From contig NZ_CP036276.1 of the NCBI RefSeq assembly GCF_007747995.1, positions 3,835,001 to 3,899,000 of the forward strand: a stretch of DNA of 64,000 nt, written 5' to 3'. The position numbers were made by a program, and so were the translations under genes. Under the pieces are notes generated by a model that was not told the DNA's origin, made no database searches, and saw only the letters and a program-made list of their open reading frames with translations. Shown here piece after piece: positions 15,312 through 24,100 of the stretch; within the stretch, counting starts at the first letter, position 1, and every line of letters begins with the position of its first letter. The stretch comes from Symmachiella dynata (GTDB taxonomy: Bacteria > Planctomycetota > Planctomycetia > Planctomycetales > Planctomycetaceae).

Positions 15312-18062
15312 TCAAGGCACTGGCTGACTGCGCAACGCAAGTCTCCTTCCAATCGCCTTCTCAATTTCGACCAGCAACATAAACAACAGAGAAACTCCCA
15401 GTATGCGCAACCACATCCAGGCGTCGAGAGGTGCGACACGAAAGAGGGAGTTCATGACCGGCCAATATGTGAACACGACCTGGAAGACCACAACGGCGGC
15501 AATCCCCCACCAAACAATCCGGTTTCCCAAGATTCCACGACGATTAAGGACCGAATCATTCAAGTTCCGGCTGTTAAAAACGTAGGCCACCTCGAAGAAG
15601 ACAATTGCATTGACAGCCACCGCGCGGGCCGCCTCCAGACTGCTGCCGATCTCCAACTCGTAGAAGAACAGGCCGAAGGTCCCCAGCGAAATCAGCAACG
15701 ACACGTAAACAATGCGCCACACCAGACTGCGGTCGATCAAAGGCGATTGTGGATCACGAGGAGGTTGTCGCATGATGTCCTGGTCCACCGGATCGAATGC
15801 CAGTGTGATAGCCAGCGCGACGGTAGTCACCAGATTGATCCACAGGATGTGCAGTGGCAGGATCGGCAGCAGCGCACCGAACAGCAATGAGGCCACGAGG
15901 GTCAAGCACTCGCCGCCGTTCGTGGGAAGGATAAACACAATTGTCTTCATCAGGTTGTTGAAGACGGTGCGACCCTCTTCAATGGCCCGCTCGATGCTGG
16001 CAAAATTGTCGTCCAACAATACCATTTCGGCGGATTCTTTCGACACGTCAGTGCCCGTGATGCCCATCGCTACGCCGATGTCGGCTTGCTTGAGTGCCGG
16101 GGCATCATTCACACCGTCTCCCGTCATGGCCACAACGTGCCCGCAACGCTGCAACGATTGAACGATTTTGAGTTTCTGTGCCGGCGCAACCCGAGCGAAG
16201 ATGTCCACATTTTCCGCTGCCTGATCCAGATCCGCATCGTCAAGCTTTTCCAACTCGGCACCGGTCATCGCCCCTTCGGTAGCTCGGAGGCCGATCTGCC
16301 GCCCTACGGCCTGGGCGGTCGCAATGTGATCGCCCGTAATCATTTTTACGCGGATGCCGGCGGCATGGCATTTTTCGACCGCGACGATCACTTCCTGGCG
16401 GGGCGGATCAGTCATGCCAACCAGTCCTAAGAGCGCAAAGCCTTGCTCGGTATCCTCAAATTCGAGCACCGTCTCTTGCGGGTGTTTTCGCTTTTCCGCC
16501 ACTGCTAGGACACGTAAGCCATCGGCTGCCATGCTGTCTGCGGTTTCCCGCCAAGTGACAATATCCAGCGGACTGTCCGACGACCATTCGTGAGCACAAC
16601 GCGAGAGGACCGTTTCGGGCGAACCCTTCAGGTAAATCAAAGCGTGGCCCGAGTGGTTGTGGTGCAATGTCGCCATGTATTGCAATTCGGACGCAAACGG
16701 AATCTCATCGGTACGAGGCCATTCGCGTGTCGCGGCCTCCTGACGGAGGCCCAACTTACCGGCCAACACAAGCAACGCCCCTTCCGTCGGGTCACCGTCG
16801 ATGCGCCACTTCCCGTCCTTCTGTCGCCATAGCGAATCGTTGCAGAGTGCACTGGCCTTAACCAATTCACTTATCGCTGGCGAAGCATCTAGTTCTACCG
16901 CCTTTTCGCTCTCATCCAACACAGCACCGGTCGGTTCATATCCCGACCCCGTGACGAAATAGCTGCCGTCCGGGGAAACGATACGAGTGACCGTCATTTC
17001 GTTTCGCGTTAAGGTGCCAGTTTTGTCGCTGCAGATGACAGTAGCACTGCCAAGGGTTTCGACCGCGGGCAGATTTCGAACTACGGCGTTTCGCGAGGCC
17101 ATCCGTTTGACGCCGATGGCCAACGCAATAGTCATAATGGCGGGCAGGCCCTCCGGGATTGCTGACACGGCCAGGGCCACCGCCGCCATAAGCATTTCCA
17201 CGGTCTCTTTGCCAGTGAATATTCCCACCAGAAAAACGAATACGCAAAACAGGATGATAACAACGGTGATCACCATGCTGAAACTCGCCAATCGTCGAAT
17301 TAGCGGCGTGTCGATCCCTTCGACTTCGTGCAGCATTCCGGCAATCTGGCCGATTTGGGTATTGTCGCCGGTGGCAACTACAATGCCGGCCGCCGTTCCG
17401 TTGGTTGCCAGCGTGCCGGCAAACGCGAGATTGACCCGGTCACACAGCGGCACGTCCCCTTGCAACTCTTCGGCAGATTTCGCGACCGGCATCGATTCGC
17501 CGGTCAAAGGTGCCTCGTCAATCTGCAAGTTCTTGACGCGGGTCAGACGGATGTCCGCAGGCACCTTATCACCGCCCTCGAGCAGCACAAGATCGCCGGG
17601 CACCAATTCCGTCGCTGGCAACTGGGTCTTCGTTCCGTCGCGGATTACAACGGCTAACGGGGCTAGCATATCCTTAAGCGATTCGATGGCCTTTTCCGCC
17701 TTGGACTCTTGGACGAAGCCGATGATCGCGTTAATGAATACAACGCCGAGGATGACGCCGGTATCGACCCATTGCTGAAGCAAAGCCGTAGCGCCAGCCG
17801 TAGCGAGCAGAACGTAAATCAGTGGAGTGTGAAACTGTAGCAACAGACGCATCCAGGTGCTCGTCTTTTTTTGCTCCTGTAACTGATTTGGCCCGTAACA
17901 GTCGAGGCGCGATTTCGCTTCGTCCGAAGTAATGCCATCTTTCGACGAACCGAACACCTCGAACGCCTCGTCGCCCCGTATCAAATGCGCGTCCAGCGAC
18001 GGTCGGCTCTTATGCGAAGCCTCGTCCACGGCCAAATCTGCGGTTTCACGCTTTATGTTCAT
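15312..18062 (-). CDS. P-type cation-transporting ATPase (type II, Ca2+/Na+ ATPase-like)
   Basis: A 916-residue pump with an N-terminal cation-ATPase domain (ITSDEAKSRLDCYGPNQL). The actuator motif LTGESMPV, the M4 motif AIPEGLP, the phosphorylation site SDKTGTLT (about residue 345) and the hinge TGDGVNDAPALKQADIG follow, then a C-terminal bundle of six helices. The type II layout is clear. In M6 the segment INLVTTVALAITLAF lacks the aspartate that SERCA pumps carry at NLVTD, so calcium specificity is not assured; H+ or Na+ is possible. Two universal stress proteins follow on the same strand upstream, a common pairing in stress-linked ion transport. Confidence 0.92.
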   Translation of the reverse strand: MNIKRETADLAVDEASHKSRPSLDAHLIRGDEAFEVFGSSKDGITSDEAKSRLDCYGPNQLQEQKKTSTWMRLLLQFHTPLIYVLLATAGATALLQQWVDTGVILGVVFINAIIGFVQESKAEKAIESLKDMLAPLAVVIRDGTKTQLPATELVPGDLVLLEGGDKVPADIRLTRVKNLQIDEAPLTGESMPVAKSAEELQGDVPLCDRVNLAFAGTLATNGTAAGIVVATGDNTQIGQIAGMLHEVEGIDTPLIRRLASFSMVITVVIILFCVFVFLVGIFTGKETVEMLMAAVALAVSAIPEGLPAIMTIALAIGVKRMASRNAVVRNLPAVETLGSATVICSDKTGTLTRNEMTVTRIVSPDGSYFVTGSGYEPTGAVLDESEKAVELDASPAISELVKASALCNDSLWRQKDGKWRIDGDPTEGALLVLAGKLGLRQEAATREWPRTDEIPFASELQYMATLHHNHSGHALIYLKGSPETVLSRCAHEWSSDSPLDIVTWRETADSMAADGLRVLAVAEKRKHPQETVLEFEDTEQGFALLGLVGMTDPPRQEVIVAVEKCHAAGIRVKMITGDHIATAQAVGRQIGLRATEGAMTGAELEKLDDADLDQAAENVDIFARVAPAQKLKIVQSLQRCGHVVAMTGDGVNDAPALKQADIGVAMGITGTDVSKESAEMVLLDDNFASIERAIEEGRTVFNNLMKTIVFILPTNGGECLTLVASLLFGALLPILPLHILWINLVTTVALAITLAFDPVDQDIMRQPPRDPQSPLIDRSLVWRIVYVSLLISLGTFGLFFYELEIGSSLEAARAVAVNAIVFFEVAYVFNSRNLNDSVLNRRGILGNRIVWWGIAAVVVFQVVFTYWPVMNSLFRVAPLDAWMWLRILGVSLLFMLLVEIEKAIGRRLALRSQPVP

Positions 18063-18243
18063 TTCTTAAAACTCCATGCCGCCCTCCCCGCTCAAATTCC
18101 TTGGCAAGGTCACGGTCGCATGACAGGGTGGCTATCTAGCGTGAAAATTCATGGTGACGGCTGTGATTGAACAAAACATCTGCTGTGACTCGTTTTGCCT
18201 GTATCGCTTGGCTTCCGTTCCTTGCCCTGTGCGAAATCTAACC

Positions 18244-19176
18244 TCAGCGCACCGGTGAGACGAAACCGGCCGGTTTCACGGCCAGGACTGAGCATTCGAG
18301 CCGACCCAGAATGCGCTCCGCCGTATCTCCGATAAACATCCCGTGCTGTCCGAGACGACCGAGAGTTCCCGTCACGAGCAGATCTACGTTGTGGTCTTTG
18401 GCGAATTTCGGAATAACCTCGCCAGGTTCGCCCTGAACGAGATGAATTGAGGTCGGTTTGAATTCGCGTCCGAAAGAAGAGACGAAGTTCCACACCCGCT
18501 TCGAAGCTTCCTGCCCCCACTTGTGCAAGTATTCTTCAAATTGCTTTGACTCCATATACTTTTTGAGTTTCCCTTCCTCGTAAGCTCGCCAGGCATGGAC
18601 GATCATCAATTCCGCGCTGTCCATTTCGACCAGCGATGTCGCGAGTGTGAGCAGGTCTATCCCCAAGTCGTGCTTGACGGCATCTTCCATGTTTGGATCG
18701 AGCGGAACGAGAATCTGACGAAATGCTTCTGGCTCTCCTGGTTTGATAAGCCACAACGGAGTCGGGCATTTTCGCAACAGATGCATGTCTATACTGCCGA
18801 AGAATGTTCGATGCAAGACTCCCTCAGAGCTTACGGTCTTGATCACTAGGTCGTGCTGGCGTTGGAGCGCGGCACGAATTACTTCGATGAAGGTGCTGCC
18901 GTGTGCGACGACCGTTTCGACGGCGAGACCGGCGTCTCGAATTGGCTGCACGATCCGTTCCAACTGTTCGCGATTCTCGCGTTCGATCGTTTCTAGCGCG
19001 TCCTCCAGGTGAATCGAGCGCAGTAGCGCGTGCGCCTGCGCCGGATACTCCTCAATCACTGTCATCGCTGTGAGGTTTGCGTTGTTATGCCGAGCAAGGC
19101 GAACACCACGTTCCAGGGCCGGGTGCTCGTCCAACGACAGATTGACGTATGTCAGAATGTTCTTGAATCGTCGCAT
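18244..19176 (-). CDS. Universal stress protein, two-domain
   Basis: A 310-residue protein with two tandem UspA-like Rossmann domains (about residues 1-145 and 146-305). Each begins with a beta strand and a helix of the family type (RRFKNILTYVNLS; FRQILVPLD). The C-terminal domain keeps the nucleotide-loop spacing G-x2-G-x9-G (GTLGRLGQHGMFIG), but Asp follows instead of Ser/Thr, so ATP binding may be altered. It ends with SVLAVKPAGF. It shares strand and probably transcript with the ATPase and the next Usp gene. Confidence 0.88.
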   Translation of the reverse strand: MRRFKNILTYVNLSLDEHPALERGVRLARHNNANLTAMTVIEEYPAQAHALLRSIHLEDALETIERENREQLERIVQPIRDAGLAVETVVAHGSTFIEVIRAALQRQHDLVIKTVSSEGVLHRTFFGSIDMHLLRKCPTPLWLIKPGEPEAFRQILVPLDPNMEDAVKHDLGIDLLTLATSLVEMDSAELMIVHAWRAYEEGKLKKYMESKQFEEYLHKWGQEASKRVWNFVSSFGREFKPTSIHLVQGEPGEVIPKFAKDHNVDLLVTGTLGRLGQHGMFIGDTAERILGRLECSVLAVKPAGFVSPVR

Positions 19177-19247
19177 CGTATTTCTCTAATCATGTTCTGG
19201 TCGACGTGTGACCGGCCCTAGCCGTCACGAGGATGCTTTTAATCGTT

Positions 19248-19979
19248 TCATCTTCCACTCCTCTCAAGAACGACTGGCGATTTGAAGCCCGGCGGCTTCA
19301 CGGCCAGCAAAGAACACGGGATTCGAGGCAAGAGATGCTCGACCGTGTTTCCCGTGATGTATCCCGAAATCCCCGTGGAACCCACAGTGCCCATCACGAG
19401 CAAGTCGATTGCGTGTTGCTCTATGCAATTCATGATGGTCAAGTCGGGTGGCTCGATCACGAAATGCACCTTGGCAGGCAGCCGCAAGTCAACTCCGGTA
19501 ATTTGCGTATCAATGTGCCTTACCACCTCGTTGCGATAGGTTCGCTTTCGCTCCGATGAAACGCGCGCAGGAAACATGTAGTCGAATTCGGGATACTCGG
19601 CGGCAAGAAGCACGTGGAGTTGAGCGTTCTGGAGCTTGGCCATTGAGCAGCCCAAGTCCATTGCCTGATCACCGACCGGCCGCAAGTCGTGGGGAACGAG
19701 AATAGAATCCAATTCCTGAGCCGCCAGCGGTTGAGTGACCCACACGGCACACGGGCATTTTCGCATAAGCTTGATTCCCGTGCTGCTTTCAGCAATCAAC
19801 TCCTGAGCTATTGCCGATAAATCCAAGGCGAAAAGAAAGTCAATGGACGCGGAATTCAACCGGGCCAGCCACAACGCCGGACGAACGGCTTCGGCATTCG
19901 GCTCCGATAGCTTATCGGAAACGAAACAGTCACCCCACGACAAGCCGACTCCGACCAGGGGCTTCTTGAACCGTTTCAT
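19248..19979 (-). CDS. Universal stress protein
   Basis: A 243-residue protein from the ATG at 19979, which is preceded by GAGGAGAATGCC; a longer in-frame reading from 20027 lacks a ribosome site. The sequence shows a degenerate first Usp domain, then SILVPHDL opening a second. The loop GTVGSTGISGYITGN again has G-x2-G-x9-G with Asn replacing Ser/Thr. The C-terminus CSLLAVKPPGFKSPV closely resembles that of the neighbouring Usp, so the pair probably arose by duplication. Confidence 0.87.
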   Translation of the reverse strand: MKRFKKPLVGVGLSWGDCFVSDKLSEPNAEAVRPALWLARLNSASIDFLFALDLSAIAQELIAESSTGIKLMRKCPCAVWVTQPLAAQELDSILVPHDLRPVGDQAMDLGCSMAKLQNAQLHVLLAAEYPEFDYMFPARVSSERKRTYRNEVVRHIDTQITGVDLRLPAKVHFVIEPPDLTIMNCIEQHAIDLLVMGTVGSTGISGYITGNTVEHLLPRIPCSLLAVKPPGFKSPVVLERSGR

Positions 19980-20605
19980 GGCATTCTCCTCTGGCAAGTC
20001 TTCGCAGACTCTTCGACGAAAGACCACCCTTGAAGCGTTGGCGTTTTTCGAGTGTTGGCGTGGCTATTTCAGATACGGCATGACCGAAATCCTACTAAAG
20101 AACTGCTTTACGCATCAACTCGGGCTTCAATGGTATCGAGCCAATTGCGAGCGCACAACGATCTATCTGAGTCACCAAAAGAGAGATCGCAAAATACCTG
20201 AGGTGACGACATCGCTCGCATTCGGCCGCCCATCAAACCTGCTGAGGTTGCATCGACCGAACGGTGTTCGTCTCAACCGAAACTCGCTTCGGTGAGTTGG
20301 GCTTCTGTATTTGAGAACTGCTAAGTCGGGGCGACCCAGTTGCGTCGTCGCACAACCCCTGCGGAATTCAGCACAGCAAGGCCGCCGAGAGGATCAGTGC
20401 CCACATCGGCAGTCACGAGCCTGCATTCAGCCATCTTCGAATTTAAATTGCCATCAGTCCGTCGCGGTCGTGGTAGATGATGTTACTCGTGCCCATATTG
20501 TTTAGTATTGATCGACAAGCCGCAGACCGGCGTCAAATGCCAATTCCAACGTGAGTCGGCGAGGAGGATGATCGGAGGGTCAGCACCTGAACGGCCTCTT
20601 GCCGT
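19980..20605. other. Gap without a recognisable gene
   Basis: No frame here has the composition of a conserved protein. A tiny minus-strand frame near 20445-20500 (MGTSNIIYHDRDGLMAI) could be the tail of a lost gene, but it is too short to support. No hairpin with a T-run was seen. Confidence 0.4.
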
Positions 20606-20760
20606 TATTTCTTGGTCTTCGGTTGAATCAGCACATCTGCGTTATCTTGAAAGGGCGGTAGCTCGGTAGTTGATTCCACGTCCTTGGAGCCGACCTTTTG
20701 GTAGTAACGGAGCAGTGCTTCCAGCTTCTGGCGATTGATCGCCGGTTCCTACGCAGCGCG
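20606..20760 (-). pseudogene. C-terminal remnant of an unidentified gene
   Basis: The minus-strand frame ending TAA at 20606-20608 reads EPAINRQKLEALLRYYQKVG, then SKDVESTTELPPF, then a tail ending IQPKTKK. It looks like a genuine protein C-terminus. A TAG lies immediately upstream (about 20751) and no start is available. I do not recognise the family. It lies between a gap and transposon relic F, consistent with loss of the 5' part. Confidence 0.5.
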
Positions 20761-20837
20761 TTTCGAGGCCGCAGAAGCGGCTGTTGCTGCATTGATGGAT
20801 TGATCGTTTTCGAGCGACCCCACGCGGGTTAATGACC

Positions 20838-21000
20838 GCGCGGTCCAAAAACCATGACGGACCAAAGTTGAACGACGAAACAAAGTTCCACTGAAAATCG
20901 CTTGTCAGAACTGTCGGCGGAAATCATGGTAGCGAGCGAAAAATGCGATTTCAAACCGGAAAGTGTTCAGACTCGCTCAAGACATTCGAAGTTGTCGCGC
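20838..21000 (-). mobile_element. Transposon relic, copy F (outer end only)
   Basis: It starts with the outer end GCGCGGTCCAAAAACCATGA and continues with blocks shared with copies C and I, such as AACTGTCGGCGGAAA. It lacks the transposase tail and runs directly into copy 2 of the 125-bp palindromic repeat. Confidence 0.65.
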
Positions 21001-21009
21001 GGCGCCGAT

Positions 21010-21142
21010 TTCGCGTCGCCTGCCCTGCCCCGCTCTCACCGCATCGTGCGCTCGTTTCATGCCTTAGGGCGGTTAACAGGTCCAATGTCTCTTTGTGCAA
21101 AGAGACATTTGGTTCGAGGAGGGTTTTAAACGGGGAGGGCTT
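21010..21142. repeat. 125-bp repeat with palindromic core, copy 2
   Basis: Nearly the same as 14735-14862, with perfect palindrome TCTCTTTGTGCAAAGAGA at 21088-21105. The central dinucleotide changed from CA to TG while the arms stayed paired. It ends 36 bases before the stop of the large kinase gene. Confidence 0.7.
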
Positions 21143-21177
21143 GTTGCATTTTAGATTTGATCCTGCCCCTGCCGTCT

Positions 21178-24100
21178 TTATTTTAGTGATTGTCTGAAAC
21201 CGTAATAGATTCTACATTGCGGCAATTTGGCCTTTAAAGCCTTCGCTCCTTGCTCGGTCACGCTGGTATGTCGTAGGCCGAGGTATGTCAGTTTCTTAAG
21301 TCTTTGTAGATGGACGAGGCCGGCGTCGGTCACGTTCAAATTGTCATCGAGAACGAGCGTCGATAAGTTTCGCATCCTTCCGAGTTGTTTCAGGCCGGCA
21401 TCGGTTATGTTTGGATTGCTACCGACCTCTAAGGACGTAAGGTTTTTTAGCTTTGCTAGCTGAATGAGACCGATGTCGGTGACACCAAAATTTCCACCAA
21501 TATGTAACCGGTTGAGTTTCGGAATGTGTCGAAGATGCTTCAGGCCTTTATTGGTGATCATATGATTCGAAATATATAAACGCTCGAGTTGCGGGAACTT
21601 GGCGATCAGCTCCAATCCCGCATCGGATATTGTGCCACCACTAATAGCCAAATGCTGGAGATTGATCATCCTTCCCAAATACAGCACGCCTTGATCTGAA
21701 AAGTTCCCCGTCTCCGTGGATAACTCGAGGGTCTGCATATTTCGCATGTTTTGCAGTGCTTGCATGCCTTCGTCGGAGATATTTGTTCCCCGCAACAGCA
21801 GGCTTTGTAGAAGAGTCAGCCTGGCAAGCTTTGAAAGTCCACGGTCGGTGACCTCGGTCCCCACCAACCCCAACGTACATAGCTTTCGATACGATCCTAC
21901 GACAGCCATACCATCATCGGTGACTCCAGTACTACCGACATCGAGCGTCTTAAAAAGTGGCAGATTTGCGAATCTGGTGAGGTCGCTGTCGGTGATTTGC
22001 GATTTCCCTATTAAGCTCGCCAAAATCACCGTATATGCTCCACGTGGAAGCTGACTTGCAGAGGTCAGAGGTTTGAAGATCCGTTCGTTTTGCATTGCGG
22101 ATACTGAGCCGCCTTGGCTGAAGACCCAGTGAGCGACTGCGGCTGCGGGCATTGGATTCGCAAATGATATCTTCTTGGCAGGGGCAGCCGCTGCAGGGTT
22201 TCCAAGGTCCTTGATCCGAATGTTGCAGAATTCGGCGCGTCCGCTCGATCCTAAAAGGGCAATTGTTCCCCACGGATGTTTCAAATGAGCCGGCGTGTCT
22301 TTACCGGGATCGATTGTGGTATCAAGAATATTAGTGCCATTGAGATTCACCACAATGTGATTTCCGCGGCAAATGATTTCTTGCGAGTTCCATTCCCCCA
22401 GCGGCTTCAAATGTCCTTGCTGTGCTGCGGCGTAATCGAAAATCGATCCATGGTGTTGGCTCGCTTCGTTGATGCTCTTGTGCTTGGGAAATTCTTCATC
22501 CAGGATCTGAATCTCGATCCCTTTAGGAGCAAAGGGGGCATCGAATGACTGACGGATACCGATGCCGTTGTCGGCTCCCGATTCGAGTCGGAAATCAAAT
22601 CGCAATATAAAATCTTGAAACTTCCGCTTCGTGGTTAACCTCCCTTGCAGCCGCCCGGAATAGACAAGCTTTCCGTTTTCCGCCGTAAAATCGGCCACGT
22701 TCCCGATCCAACCTGTTAGGTCCTTTCCATTGAATAAGTTCAAGAACTCCGGGTCATGGGCGACTTTTGGAGGCGGCGGTGGCGAATCGTGATCCTCATC
22801 GTCCTTGGGCGGCCGGCCCGTTTGAATAGGTTTAGCCGGGGTTGGGAGGGTGGGTTCCGGCTCAATCGGACGTGTGATCGTGCTAACGCGGTCTGTTTGT
22901 ACTTCGTCTGGTCGAAACGGGCCGCGGGTGAGGTCCATAATTTGAAGGTTGCGGATTGTTGAGGTTCTGATGTGAATTGCTGGAAATCCTACGGTGTGCG
23001 TCACATCGTGGATATCCAAAACCTTTTTGCCATCAGCATATGTGGTCAGATGATCGCCAATCATCGCGCAAGTCCACTCAAACCCATCTCGCAGATTGTC
23101 GACGTGCTGCACCGAGTCGTGGAGTTTTACCCATTGTGGTTTGTGAGTTCCTGCCCCAAAAGCACGTCCATTAACCATCCATAAACCATAATAACCAATT
23201 TGATCCGAACGCAGTTTGATTCCTGCGTGCCAGCCATCTTTTTTCCAAATGTTTGCACGCAAAATAAGGTCGCGGTAAGGACGTGATCCAATCTCGTAGC
23301 CGTTATTATTATTCGTTGGCGATTCAATCTCCCCATCTCTGATTGTCACGCCTTCCCAATCAGGAACGTCTTCTTGATCTCGAATGACATCTTGCCAGTA
23401 ACCCGTGAGCAGGTGGTCGTAATCCGTAGCTTGCCGCAGTGCCGTTGGACCTCCCAGCGCGGAGAGTGAACCGAACGTGACTGAATTGGTTTCGGTGACC
23501 GACTCGGACGCATTGCTCCCATCACCGAATTTAGCCCACAGGCGCGGTAATGTTTTTTGACCGTCGGGCAGGAGATTTGTCACGTCGGACGTTGTGGGGT
23601 AAGCAGGAATGCGGTCCGATAGCTTCTCCTGGCCGTCTATGTATAGCCAATACTGATCCCCTTTGACCTCTGCTCGATAGGTGTGAAAATCGTCGGACGT
23701 GTCCCAGTCGAGTTCTGCACCATTGAGCAGGTTATCATCACCATCAATCAGAAATATCCGGTTTTCCCATAACAAAACTGAAATGCCGCGAGCTGTTGTC
23801 GGTGTGATTTCCGCGAATTCCATCAAATTGTAACCGCGCTGATTCGTCGTGTGATTTTCCGAATTCACTTTCATGGTGGCTTCCATGAACATTCCGGCAG
23901 CTTGGGGGGCACGGTTCACGGGGAGTGTGGCGGTCCAAAAACTGTAGGAACTCATCCCTGCGTCATGAACCAATCGTTGCGAGGAGATTTCTGCCGAACT
24001 TCCCTGAGCCTGTTGTCCCTGATAAGTCCAGCCGGCAGCGCTGGGAAGTTTGCCCTCCGCTGCATCGTAGGTGAGAACCAGGGGATTCAAGTTGGCCGGA

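Noticed and set aside
16987-17778. Plus-strand open frame of 263 codons opposite the P-type ATPase
   Set aside because: Antisense shadow of a strongly conserved gene; composition is low-complexity Thr/Ser/Arg.
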